A stretch of DNA of 64,000 bases from Coptis chinensis (taxonomy: Eukaryota; Streptophyta; Magnoliopsida; Ranunculales; Ranunculaceae): positions 101,979,001 through 102,043,000 of the forward strand of contig CM027379.1 in NCBI GenBank assembly GCA_015680905.1, written 5' to 3'. The position numbers were made by a program, and so were the translations under genes. Below the pieces are notes generated by a model, which worked only from the letters and a program-made list of their open reading frames with translations, ran no database searches and was not told the origin of the DNA. Shown in pieces: positions 36,496 through 48,751 of the stretch (its first letter is position 1; every line of letters starts with the position of its first letter).

Positions 36496-37199
36496 GGAAA
36501 ATAGGACAGGAGCTTTGGGTGAGGAACTATGCTGGGTTCATGAGGCGATTCGCAGCTTTAAATGGACTTCAGAGGTTAAAGGTTTAGTCATTGCATTCTC
36601 AGGCAAGTGTTTGTTTGTTTGTTTGTGTTAGTACACCTAGGAATAGAATTGGGCACACACATAAAAACACAATTGAAGAGCGGTGAACTGCCCACAAACG
36701 CCTAGGCACTTATGCCACAATGGTTGTAGCTATTGGATTATAGTCGAGGAGTTTTGTTTCGCCCCACCAGATATATCATTGACTAAATTCTTTAATCTTT
36801 TGGTTTTACATTTTTTCTATTATATGATTGTTATGTACAAGTTCTATTATAAGTCATATTTGAAAAAAACCTGTGAAAGGGCAAACTAGACATGAAAATT
36901 TCCTGAACTACCTTTGTCAAATTGGTGCGTTCGACTAATGACTCATTATTATCGGTTTGTAGCATTCAATCAAATATCGTCAAGACTGTTATTCCATTCA
37001 CGACTAGATTGAACCAACCAATCTTAGTTTTTGCAGTTTGTAGTCTTATCTCATGCATTTGTCTCCTTTTTCTTGCTTCCTTATCCTACTTATCTACTCT
37101 CTTTTCTCTGTTTCCGCATCATATAAACTTACTTTTTTCACTTCTCTGTGTCTCAAGACATTGTTCTCGCATTCTCACCCATTTTATGCCCCAAACGTA

Positions 37200-37960
37200 A
37201 GAAACCGCTTTAATTGTTGGGCGTGTTATTCGGACCGCGCTTTAATTCAGTTGTGCTCTGAATATATGGATAACTTTGCCCAAGAAAACTCATTGGTACT
37301 TAACACGATTAATGATCATCGAGAGCGACAAAGACTGAGGCAAAAAAACCGTCGACAAAACATGGCTGAAGAACAACTTTCCGCAACAGAGAACGCGAAC
37401 GTGAATGTCTGCGTCAGCGAGAGAGAAGACGACGAATGACTGATGAACAATGATTTGTTGAATGGCAACGGTATCGTGAATACTATAAACGTCGAAAGAA
37501 TGCTTCGACTGTTGACCGAGTTCAACATGGTCATGGTACACCACAGGAAGGACCTACCAACGTTAAAGGACCGAGCCAACTACATTCCCAAGATAGTCAG
37601 GTTTCGCAGCATTCAGGTAATTGATTACTTAGGTTCCGCTGTATTTGATTATTTATAAATACCATTTGCATTTGTATAATTGTCTATTTAGATTTTCCTA
37701 TATATAATGTTGAAGAATTGAACCAAATTCAGCCCCAGGAAAAATCTATCCAAGCTGACACTCAACGTTTACATCCTTCAGGTAATTAATTATTTGATTT
37801 CTACTGCATATGTATTTGATTAAACATATCTATTTAGACTTTGATATATTTAGTTCTGTATTGTTAGCTTTTGTTACTTATGCACATTAAATTTTTTACT
37901 TCAGGTGTCACTGTTGTTGGGTATGACGTAGATGCAAAACATTTGCTCTCTCTACTAAAG
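37200..37960 (+). pseudogene. Arg/Glu-rich multi-exon fragment, function unknown
   Basis: Three exon-like blocks are bounded by AG/GT: about 37200-37616, 37692-37780 and 37905-37961. The first is highly charged (HRERQRLRQKNRRQNMAEEQ, then in another frame RNRERERECLRQRERRRR and MTDEQ, then FVEWQRYREYYKRRKNAS). The second reads IYNVEELNQIQPQEKSIQAD; the third reads VTVVGYDVDAKHLLSLLK. Alternating R-rich stretches and M-T/A-E/D-E-Q phrases recall the N-terminal regions of some plant Helitron Rep/helicase proteins, but no zinc finger, HUH or helicase motif follows, so this is only a suggestion. At least one frame break and one stop are present. It may be another captured gene. Confidence 0.4.
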
Positions 37961-38608
37961 TAACATATTGATTCAGAAGTAGATTCACTGGTAGTTATTT
38001 GCCAATCACACTGGATGTCAATGATCACACGTTTCGGGTAAATATTGGTATGTAATGTTTTACAGATATATTTTATTTTGTTTGTTTATTAATTTATTAT
38101 ATTATTATTGTCAAATTATTATTGTTATTAAATTATTATTGATATTAATGTGTTTTTGATATAATAGCTGAAGTAAGATTGCCAGTGGGGACATAGCCAT
38201 AGCTCTTGAATGGACAATGAAAATAGTTTGAAATCCATTGATAATCAAGTAAGATTCTAAAATTGAATAAATGATTTTTTAAGCATTTGCCTAATCTTTT
38301 AGTAACATTTGTTGGGGGTTTTTATGATGAATCATGTGATTGGACTATTCAACTAAGAATTTCATTATGTTTCCATCCAATCTGAAATTATATATATATT
38401 TCATGTGATATGAATTGGTTATTGCTTAATATTGTGATTCATTTATGGTTAAAAACCATTTTTTAGAGCTACCAATTTTAGTGTTTTTGAATAGTCAATT
38501 AGTGGTGCTTTGGGGCCTGCTTTGAGAAAATCATTCTTGACCATTTGTGTTTTACATTTTTTGATGCTCCTATTTGTTTGATGTGTAGTTCATTTTTCTT
38601 TTGCTCAG

Positions 38609-39450
38609 GTGATTGCTGACAATGTTGGTGATATTACTAGGATGGGTTCCGACCTTTTTGGCTCATATGTTGAGGCCTCCTTTGCTACTTTGGTTGTTGC
38701 CTCCATCTTTTCCTATGGATTCAACCATCAGTTCACTGTCATGATGTATCCATTACTCATCAGCTCCATGGGTACTATTGTCAGTCTGACACCACCTTTT
38801 TTTGCAACCGATATATTTGAAATCAATGTTGTCAAGGAAATTGAGCCTGCATTGAAGAAGCAACTCATTACATCAATTATTTTTTATCACTATTGGAATT
38901 ACAATTGTTACCTGGCATGCGCTGTCATCATCCTTTACAATTTTTTATTTTGGAGAGCAAAAATTTGTGAAAAATTGGTAAGTTACTTTACATATCACGT
39001 GGTATGTCGAAGATTAGGCATGGTGCACTAAATTGATCTTCTTTGCAGGGAACTATTTTTTTGTGTTGCCATTTGGTCAATGGGTAACCTCAGTCATTGG
39101 CTTTGTGATTGAATACTCTACTAGAAATGCATACAGGTTTTCTATTCTAATAAACTTTTCTATATTCTTTATTATTTCTTTATCCATCCTATATCAACTC
39201 TTATTTTCTGTTTTTCTGTTGCAGCCCCGTGCTAGATGTTGATTCCTGCAGAATTGGAACTGCTACTAACATTATTTTAGGCCTTGCATTGGGATACAAA
39301 TCTGTCATTATTTTGATTTTCACCATTGCTGATGTGGTTGGCAAGAGCCACCTGATCCGAGAGAGAACTGATACTCTTGATGCTACTGGAATCACTACTG
39401 ATTTGTTGATTTGGTTTCTTTGGCACTCTTTGGTGCCTTTGTAAGCCGTG
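38609..39450 (+). pseudogene. Type I vacuolar H+-pyrophosphatase, three-exon fragment
   Basis: Exons are 38609-38977, 39049-39136 and from 39225 on, with canonical GT/AG. The protein follows plant AVP1-type V-PPase, the vacuolar proton pump driven by pyrophosphate hydrolysis: [20 protein letters not shown], then [14 protein letters not shown] and [13 protein letters not shown]; then WVTSVIGFVIEYSTRNAY; then CRIGTATNIILGLALGYKSV, HLIRERTDTLDATG. The active form has [13 protein letters not shown]. In the third exon a stretch is missing between the KSVII-IFTIA helix and HLIRERTD, which removes membrane and substrate-contact residues, and the end is out of frame. It sits inside the Helitron at 36294-39986, in sense orientation, with introns retained. 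Confidence 0.9.
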
Positions 39451-40023
39451 CAAAATCTAAGTGCATCTAAGTGCTATTGAAGCAATACTTTGAGCACGGT
39501 ATTCATTTGAAATCACAGCTTCATGCCAACTACTTCTGATAAGCAGTGCATGCTCTGATCGAACCTTTGTCCGTGAAGTATGCATTTTTTAATTTGTTGC
39601 CCCCTACCTCAGTGAATACAATAAGTGCTACTAATTGAACTGTGTGAGAACTATTTTTCTTTCCCTTCTTTTCTGCAATAAATGTGCAGCTTTATACTAA
39701 AACACTGTTTAAATGGAATAACGAGAATGTGCTATTTAGTCAATTAGTGCATGGTGCATGATCAACTATGTGATTGTTCTCAATCAGTACTTTTACTCTA
39801 TTGGGGCGGTACTACAAGAAGCTTCCCAGGTTCATCTCTGCATTCTCTCCAAACCATGCGGTTCTCAAGTCTAAATCTTTTCCCTTCAAAATACAATAAT
39901 TGAAACATGTACAGGTTAAGTTGAGAGAACGAATGTTAGAATCTGTCTGTCTAATACAACGTGTGCGAACACGTGCATGATGCTAGTTTCTGATATATTG
40001 ACTAACCCAAAAAAATTGACTAA

Positions 40024-40662
40024 TCAACAAATATATATATCAACCGATATATCAATATATTCAATATATATCGGTTTTTGGCCCCTCCGATATATAGACC
40101 GAAATGGAAATATTGGGTCTTGCTTATCATTAGTTGAGTCATACCCAAACCCTAACCGAGAGACAAGGCCACCGCGAACATCATAGACACCTTTAGTAGT
40201 ATAGAGTGGGGAATTCGGAAGTACAACGTGTCCCGATCCTGTGTAATAGGAATGCGGATACATAGGTAGTGACATTGAGGAGAAACAAAGCGAGTCATTA
40301 AAAGAACCCAAATAAATAAAGTTAACACTAACACAGTTTAGGAAAGGTTTGATCAAATTCACGAAGTTTGAGACGACATGCAATTGCTAAAAACTTGTTA
40401 TGATCTTTGTTAACACGTTCTTTGGTAACATGTTCATCGAAAACTTGGTGATCAAGCAAATAAATTTTTTGTAGAACTGTAGTGTAACGAATCTTAGCAA
40501 ACAAGGGTGACAGATCGCATTTTACCAAGATTTGCATACCCAGCGAATGAGAGAGAGCGACTTGAGAGGTAATCTTGATAAGATTTCAAGAAAAACATCT
40601 ATGGGTAAATTCCCAGTCAGTTGTAGTTGCACTTTCTGCTCTTCTCCTACTTCCGTCGACAT
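40024..40662 (-). pseudogene. F-box protein pseudogene (F-box plus F-box-associated region)
   Basis: The start MSTEVGEEQKVQLQLTGN (ATG at 40662) leads into a good F-box: LPIDVFLEILSRLPLKSLSL then IRWVCKSW. The F-box binds SKP1 in SCF ubiquitin ligases. A stop follows directly after CKSW (about 40526-40524), and the downstream part continues in other frames. It includes an F-box-associated block VLPNSPLYTTKGVYDVRGG then LVSRLGFGYDSTND (about 40215-40110), which is diagnostic of the FBA family. It runs into ATATATCGG-rich repeat DNA at about 40105. It is a broken, 3'-truncated gene lying just outside the 3' end of the Helitron that ends at 39986. Confidence 0.75.
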
Positions 40663-40779
40663 GGTAATATGCAAGTTGAACTAGGCTGGGTTTGAGGTCC
40701 CAGTTGAAATTTCCATCTGTTGCATTGATGACACCACACCTGATATCTCCTGAAAATAAATTCACTGCATTATTTGCTC

Positions 40780-41000
40780 GAAGATGGCCATGTTAAAAAC
40801 TTTTGGCAGCTACAAGGAAAGCGTGCTTCGGCAAGACGGCCCGGCCAGCTATGGTGACACACTTCAAACCCAATCCCCCTTCACTAGTAGGAACAGCTAA
40901 GGAATCCATGTCACCCACTTGCGTTTATTTTTTCCTCCACTTTCTCCCCATAGAAATTCAGTAAAAATTCATTCTAACCTTTGCAAAACAGCTTCAGGAA
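40780..41000 (-). mobile_element. L1-type LINE reverse-transcriptase tail fragment
   Basis: The minus strand reads IFTEFLWGESGGKNKRKWVT then, in a shifted frame, SLAVPTSEGGLGLKCVTIAG and LPKHAFLVAA. This matches the region just after the reverse transcriptase of plant LINEs (FLWG...W..W..LC.P...GGLGI..L). Only ~200 bp remain, with at least one stop and one shift. Confidence 0.65.
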
Positions 41001-41137
41001 CTACCAAAGATGAAATAAGGTGAATCGGCATAGTTGAATCACACCTCACTCGACCAAAAAGCTTATAAGAACTTCGATGAGAAAAAACGATTGCTCCTCT
41101 AGGCACGCGTCAACCAGATAGCTTTTTGCACATACAC

Positions 41138-41900
41138 TGTAGGTTGATTTAAACAATCGACACAATTCAATAACACATAATTGAACTTTCTACATCAGAA
41201 TGTACTTACAACTTACAAGTGCACTAAGATATTTTTCACAATGTGTTGTGAATATAACACTGCGGAAACAACGTTACCCACTACAATAGATCAATCCTAT
41301 ACAAAGATCGATCCTTCTTACTAGACAAGACTTTAACACTCTCCAAAGTAATCCCAACACTTCTCAATATCAAATAACAAGTATCTAAAGTAAAACAATT
41401 AATATAAAAGAAGAACAAACCACAAGGCGAGATATATCGTGGTTCGGCAATTTGTTTACGTCCACACTGCGAGTTCCAAGCTTTACTAGATGTCCGGAGT
41501 AACAAATTACAAGTCTCTCAATTCACTCATACAGAATGAACACTCAACTCGCAAAGAATTGCTCAATTATAATCTCTTTCTTTCTTTGTTTTGGAAAAAT
41601 TAGGTTTCTACATAAAAAACCTATATTTATACTATTTCAGAAAACTTCCGAAAAAAGGTAAATTCGTGCTGAAATAAAATGGAGCTGGTCGCCTCTACTA
41701 CCGTAAAATTGAGCGGGGTCGACCAAGAGTCGTAAAGTCACCAAAGGCATGAGCTGGTCGCTAAACTTTGCCCAGTATAAATGGAGCACGGGTCGCGCCC
41801 TTCACACCATAATGAGAAAACATCGTTTTTCTCTACACAATGTTTACCACCTAAAACTCTTAGACATGTACCTGAAAATCACTCACATAGACTAATAACA
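41138..41900 (-). mobile_element. Solo LTR (retrotransposon family not determined)
   Basis: A 763-bp segment opens TGTAGGTTG and closes TAATAACA, so on the minus strand it runs TG...CA. It is flanked on both sides by ATACAC (41132-41137 and 41901-41906). On the minus strand a TATAAATATAGG box is followed by a T-rich leader, as in LTR promoters. No internal coding DNA adjoins, so it is probably a solo LTR left by recombination. The matching flanks suggest moderate age. Confidence 0.6.
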
Positions 41901-42015
41901 ATACACGGGTTTCATGCCATGCTATATATGTAAGAAATTGAAACTAATCGTGAGCTTGAACAATGCAACAGTGGATCAGAGGTAAAAAATAAATAAAAAT
42001 GAATCCAATTACTTA

Positions 42016-42634
42016 CAAGATCAATAGTGAATGGGTCTTTTAGATGCTTCTCTGAAACTGTTCTTAACCAAGTTGACATTGAGCTAGAAAATGATAAATA
42101 CCTGTATGGGACTAAGGTTTTGGATCCCAATGCAATCCAATTCAAGACACAACTCCAAATGAACGCCAAGGGTGTTGAACAAGACGTTTTTGGTCAAATT
42201 GTGGAGCTGACGAGTGTACTTATCTAAAGAACCGGAGCTCCACAGTTCACTAAGACCATAGTTGATATATGGAGTTGGCATATAATACTCAGGGGGGCTG
42301 GTTTTGCTACGTTTGGGGAATTGCACCAGACACGATTGCGGTAGGTTACAGAAAAAGAGGAAATACCAGTGCGGATGGAAGCGGTTGCTGATTTCCTAAT
42401 CAAATGATTCATCACGTTCCTAGGCGACGACTCAAATCCTAAGCGCGAGATACGCTTGACTGCTTCAGTGAGCGACCGTGGGTCGGCTATGGGTTGGATC
42501 ATGGTAATAACAAACGAACCAACTAGTGTGATGGGCTTTAAACACTTTAAATCTTCTATGTTCAAATTTAGTAGTTTTGATTTTTGAATTGACAGCAAAC
42601 TTTTCAGATGATCGGGTAAAAGAATCTTTATCAT
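42016..42634 (-). pseudogene. DEAD-box helicase fragment, copy 2 (internally deleted) with a possible mTERF-like lead
   Basis: The first exon (42412-42102; MNHLIRKSATASIRTG, LDKYTRQLHNLTKNVLFNTL, GVHLELC) is close to copy 1 at 31101, ends at a GT donor and keeps the expected SPIQ where copy 1 has IPP. Right after the first ~10 bases of the intron the sequence jumps to the end of the third exon (FSSSMSTWLRTVSEKHLKD then PFTIDL) and a GTAAGT donor. The middle of the gene, including Walker A and the DEAD box, has thus been deleted. Upstream and in frame (42634-42413) lies DHLKSLLSIQKSKLLNLNIE and RSLTEAVKRISRLGFESS, which resembles an mTERF repeat; this identification is tentative. Copy 1 has different DNA at that position. 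Confidence 0.75.
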
Positions 42635-43223
42635 GTCTTTGGTTTTTACCTTGTGGGGAAAGGCTGCAAGAAAGTGAAGCTTATAAATTGTAGTGTCAGT
42701 AACAGATAAACAATTGTAAGCCCCAGTTTTCTAGCAGAATTACCGAAGCCATCAACGAGAATCATCTGAAGTTAAGTAAATTGCATTTGGCATGTAAACT
42801 ATGGACTATTACATATCAGCATCCGGCATTCCAGCCTACTACACTGCTAACGACGCCGCCCCCGAAACCTGTTAAAATTCGCATTGCTGGAAATATGTTT
42901 TCATCTATCCGTCCGTGACTAATAGGATGATCAAAACAGCAATTAATCAGGAAATGCCATCAAATAGATGAGATGCATAGAAAAATCAGTTAAGACTTAA
43001 AGAGTTCATGTCGGGGTTTTGTCAAACTGTCAATACTGAAACAGGAGCCATACACGTGTTTATTGTGTATACAAATACTTTTAGACAAACCATCTCACCT
43101 CTACTTGATAAATAAAATCCATATCAGAAACATATTGGTACAAGACTTTCATATACAATTCTACCAGTTATATTCCGAAAGAGGCTTCCTCTGCTCTACA
43201 CCTTTAACTTAATTATCACAAGC
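42635..43223. other. Spacer and probable 3' untranslated region of the TRB gene
   Basis: There is no gene here. The part next to 43223 is downstream of the TRB stop codon and probably holds its 3' UTR and polyadenylation site; AATAAA lies at about 43113 on the plus strand only. The exact end of the transcript cannot be fixed. Confidence 0.4.
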
Positions 43224-46200
43224 TTAAGCCATGAGCACAATTTCACCCCTGCAACCTGAAACAGGAATTTGATGTAAATTTCCAAGAAAATGAAATAAAC
43301 TAAGGGAGCATAAACAGAAAGTCAAGTTATCTGTATTACATATATCGTGTACATCCTTTGCTAGCTGAAGCAATGAATCTGAGTCTTCAGCCATCTTTGC
43401 CACCCTCTCTGATTCCTTAACTGCTTCTGCTGCCATAAATGCCTTGTTTTCGGCATCAGCAATTGCGTATGCAGCATTATATGCAGCTTGTTCTAACTTG
43501 CTGCTAAAGGTTTCAACAGCAGGGGTCTGTGACTGCTTTGAGCGTTGGCCGTCTTTTTCTTTTTGGGTAGTACCACCAGATGCTTTTTGTCCTGATCCAG
43601 ATTCTTTTGGTATTTTATAGCAATTTTGGACCTAATGTTTCAAGACAACACAAGCAAAGACATCCGTAAATAGCAAGTGCAAGCAAAAAAAAAAAAAATA
43701 CTATGTGCCGTCATGTTCCCAAAGCGGCAAAGAGTTAAAAAGGTAAGAATCCTATTTGACTCGTGTCAGTGATGCATCAAGCCATTGTGAATATACCTTT
43801 AAGCTAAGAGCGACAAAAAACTGGAAATTTTCTACAAAGTAAGTTGGTTAAAAAAGGTCTTAACTATTTGATCAAACTCACCTACTGGAAGACAAGATTA
43901 TGAGTGTGGAAATTCAAACTCACCTACTAGAAGACAAAACAGTTTGGAATGCTAACTCTACAGGGGAGTATAGCACAAAATCAGCTTACTTGGGGCTCAA
44001 GAACATCAGGGAAAAGGTGAAATGGTATAAATTGGTGTGGGGCAAACTTTGTGTACCCAAACGCTCATTTATTGTTTGGCAATTATTTAGTGGCAGCTTG
44101 TCAACGCAAGACAGGCTAATTAAGAAGAAAATACTTCATCAGTCAGAATGCATCTTCTGTAGATACTCAAATGAAAACTTTCATCATCTTCACTTTGAAT
44201 GCTCATATGCCAAAGAGGTGTGGTATGGAGTTAAGAGAAGCATGGGACTGGATCTGAATGTTCAGAACTCAAATCAAGAGTGGTATAGAATCTTTAGGAG
44301 CACTAGGAAAAATACTACAGACTTAGAGATTCTAAGGGCTATGGTGTGTGCAGTGGTTTATGCACTGTGGAATGAGAGAAATAGTAGAAGATTCAAGAAG
44401 ATACATCACTCTTCTTCACAGGTTACTAGAGATATCATCAAGAAAATCCTATTGTATTTACAAAAGGAACTAAAGAAAGCCACCAACACTGGAGCAACAA
44501 GGGTGATGTTGGACAGGTTGGGCATTCAAATGCATTTCAATAACAAGGTAGCAAAGCAGGTGATGTGGAAAAAGCCACCTCCAAATATAGTCATGTTGAA
44601 CACTGATGGGACCTTGCAAGCTGGTTTGGCAAGCTATGGTGGTTTATTCAGAGATGCAGAGGGAAGAGTACTCCTCATATACAAGGGAGGTTCTAGGAAA
44701 AAGTCAATCTTACTTCTAGAATTGCTTGGCATTGAAGCTGGCTTGAGTATATCAGTTATGATGGGAATCCTTTCCTTGCAGGTCAATTCTGATTCAGAAA
44801 GAGCAGTGAACATTGTCAATGGGACAGAAGATGCCCCGTGGTATTGCTTGAATGTCTTGCAAGCAATAAAGGCACACAAGATGACTTTCACCTGTTTGGA
44901 AGTTACTCACATCTACAGAGAAGGCAATCGGGCAGCAGATTTTATTGCAAAGTCTTCTAATGAATATGCAAGTATAGCTTGTCATATAGGCCCTTCGGAG
45001 GAGAAGCTAGCTGTAATAGTTCATGAGGATGCAAGTGGTTGTACGTACACAAGATTTTAAATTAATACAGGTCAGGGTCTGCCCAACCCTTAACTTCATC
45101 CAAAAAAAAAAAAACTATTTTATCAAAGAAAACTCTGCAATAAGGGAATTGTGTAGCAGACTGAATTTTTTAACATCATTAGTAAACAAAGATAGTCTAA
45201 TGTAGAAGCAGGAAACATCTTGAAACAGACAGAGTAATACGAGGAACTACTAAATAGTAAATACCAATCAAGCTAATGTAGAATGATCTAACCATTTGCA
45301 TTTGTTTGGATTAATATGATAACTTATAGTTGTTACTTGGAACTATTCAATATAACACTGTGGATCCTCTGAAGCTGGGTCCAGCCAAATACTTGTGTCT
45401 AAAGGAAGAAGCAATCACCTTTTCAAGTTTACCCTGTCCAACAAGTCTTCTCAACTTCGTACTTAACAGCTTCCTAAAATTTGGTGGCACCTCATGCCTT
45501 TGCTGCATTGAGAAGAAAAAGAAAAGTGTAAGATTTCATGCTTCACAAAGCTTATGTTACCATGGGAAAAAAATAATGCTTAGTATATGTGTTCAATAGA
45601 AGTCCAACGATAAGACATGGGACAAACATAGAATATCATTGTATAATCAACCAGGACAATTAGGATTGTTTTCTTGTGTCTTGCAAACCTGTGTATAAGA
45701 TTTTTGTTTTGGGCACAAGTTACATTGATCCACACTCAGCTCGAACAGTTATAATTGTTTTTACGCCTTAAGTGCGCCATATCACCGTGCCAAAATTGGC
45801 GGGGAATTTAGAGAGAGCCAAGTAAGTACATCACATTCCCAACAAAAACATACAAAAGCATCTCACAGACGGTGCCTCGAGCCCTACCATCGGTGCAGGC
45901 ATGCAGCACATTTGTGAGCTTTATGCATGCCAAGCAAGTTCATCAGATCCCCACCTATTAAAAACTTGTTGAGACATCTAAAGCCCCAACACCATTAAAA
46001 GTTATGCCTCAAGTTGAATCAGGGAGGAACTTTCTGCAAGCCCAACAAGTTCATCAGTTCCTCGCCGCAAAGGAATCTACAGTTTTCTATTAGTGTTTCT
46101 GTTTTTGTCGTTCTCTTCTTTTTCCCTGATATAAACTGTAAGGAACAGTCACAATCAACTAAAGTTTTAGCACCCTATTTTACCAGTGTGGGGACTTTTG

Positions 46201-48663
46201 CACGCCAAAGTACCAAACGCTCAAGCTGATCACTTCAAACATGCTGGAGATTACATAAGATGTCTTGTTAGATGCATAAAGAAAAGAGTGCTTCGCATCT
46301 AGTCTACTCATCCTGTAGAGGACTTAATGTATGCACATAAAAATGGGGCTGTAGCACATGCAAGTAGGCCCTTTTCAACCAACACATAGTTCTTTTTTTA
46401 TTACCCTTTTTATTCTTTGGGTTAGGGGGTGGGGGGTCGTAACCTTGCCATGTGATCTAGAGGACATAAAAGGGACCCTTTTCAAGGGCACTGAGATGAC
46501 TCCTCCAGTGAATAGGCACCGTAACAAGAAAGCTATTTCACTAAGGACAAAGACACCCTCATGATGGTGAATATACAGCATGTTCAAACAACTGGCATCC
46601 TAAAATGTCACCATCTATGATTCATGGACATGCCAAATGTCCATGTCGGACATGACACGGACACATTGTATGTGATATATGCCTCAGTTTTTTATACTTT
46701 GCTGTGTCAGACACTTAGTATCCATATCGGATACGGCCACACGTATCCGTGTCAATATAACTTAGGTCATCATGTGTACCTAACACCACAAATGGACTCC
46801 ACCGACCTCAATTACAATTAGCAGGTCCAAGGAGAGCAAAAAGACTTTCCCTCATTTCAACTTCAAGTCCTCGTCTTTATTCTTCTTTCCTTTCTCCAAG
46901 CCAATATCATGGACATTTATCATCTTTGTTTTCTTTAAGGCACAGGGTCCTCCCTTTTTTCTTTAAGGCATCAGAAATCATTATCAACCCAAGATGCACT
47001 CAAAATCCCCACAACAGGACTTGGACCTCACTTTTAATTAGACTCCAATCTTAAGTTGAATAATTCTCTCGTTATTTTAAGTTTTGTTTCTCATGGCTGA
47101 AAGATGGCAACTAGAACTCCGCAGTATGAGTTAGTACAAAAATATTTCAAGAAAGCTACATGTACTGAAATTTCAGACCCTTTAGCTTTTTTTTGGGTGT
47201 GGGGGGGGGGGGGGGGTGTTCAAAGTTGAATCAAAGCCACGAAAAAGTGTGTACACATTCAGATCACTAGAGGACAAATTAAATACCAATAGAGCACACC
47301 GATTAAACTAAACTTAGGGACTGTATTTGTTAACTTTTTTGAAAATTCAAATATGAATTTTTTGTGGTAGTTCACTGAACTTGAGACGTGCAGGTATAAA
47401 CTGGTATTAAATGCCCAAATGGACCGCAGTGCTAGTCAACAAACAATGTTCAACTGAAGATACTGTCATACTGCATACTAGGAAACACATATTCTGGTTT
47501 GCAACTTAACAGATATTAAGACCTACTCACCACAAAATACATGCATTTCAATTGTTTTCAATAGACATTCATTTCTGACGTCCGCGGAGCTAACCACAAG
47601 GAGAATTTGTATTGCTTTGGCCACACATTTTATTAAAGCCATCTACCGAGTACAAAACTATACCATTGACTTGTTATAGAGTATAGACCCAATTATACAA
47701 CTTTACCACCAAAAAGAAAGTAAAGTCTTATAAGTAACTAAAATATATAAACGGCATACATAGAAAATGTTGTCCATCTAACCTCCTCAATGAAGCCAAT
47801 GATTGAACTTATATCTGACCCATTTGGATCTTTCATTGTTGAGATTGCTTCAACAATCAGTGGGGTGTACCTGGCAAATAATGCAACAACATCAGGTTAA
47901 CTTTAAGAAAAGTCATGTTCAGACATTTAAAAAATATAAAACAACTACAAAAGGGAAAGGATGACAGGGATAATTATGGTTAAGTGGAACAGCCCTAGAA
48001 AACAGCACATGAGGAACAACAAGTTCATCAAATAGCAGCTAATGGGACAATCCAAAACACAAACTAACTCTCTCCTTGGTGGGGGTGTTAATAAGTATCT
48101 TAGTTATGTGTGGTGCCAGTTAGTTTTCACCAGATAAGAGGTTATAGATAACAAATATCAATTTCTTTATATTTTCAATACATAAACTATTGTCCATGCA
48201 TGATGGCAGCTCTTCTTTTTGGTTTTTCTCAGTTGTACTTTTCTCACGTTTTTCTCTAGTTTTCCACTCTCCTCTTGTTGTATCCTAGTATGATATCTCA
48301 TCCTACAAGGTTGATATTACAAGCATATGTCGACATACAGAAATGACATACGGAAATGACATACACAATCCTATCCACCTACACAATGAACAAAGAGCTG
48401 ATTTTCTAAGGATGTGATCTCCACAATATGGAGATTATCTCCAAAAAATCAACTCCTTTGAGTTCAAGTTCGAAATTTATCTAACAGTCCAGAATTTCAA
48501 CACTCTTTTTACAAGACTAGACACATCCAATTGAGCTGATTTTTGGTGGAGATACTATCCATGGTAGGGAGTTAATATCTACCAAAAATCAGCCCTTAGA
48601 GCAATGTGCAAGTCCGCTTTTGGATAGCGTATGTCAATTTCAGATATCGACGAAATAGCCATA

Positions 48664-48751
<88 letters not shown>

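Larger units (their letters stand above)
36294..39986 (+). mobile_element. Helitron with both termini, carrying captured gene fragments (family A, copy 2)
   Basis: The element starts TCTTACTATATTAGAAAAAT after an A (36293). It ends with a perfect 6-bp-stem hairpin (ACGTGT-GCGA-ACACGT, 39959-39974), an 8-nt spacer and CTAG (39983-39986), followed by T. Length is 3693 bp. The first ~70 bp (AGAAAAATCTGGGG, GATGAATAG, GTACGT, GGGTATTTTAGTC) align with the 5' end of the Helitron at 3916-7269. The 3' spacer ends TGCTAG in this copy and TTGCTAG in the other, with CGTGCAT at the hairpin base in both. It contains vacuolar H+-PPase exons and other exon-like blocks, all on the element's strand. A second, diverged 5' block starts at 36452. 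Confidence 0.8.

Noticed and set aside
41900-41960. CACGGGTTTCATGCC phrase as a Helitron end on the minus strand
   Set aside because: No hairpin of useful length and no CTAG; the phrase abuts the solo LTR flank instead.
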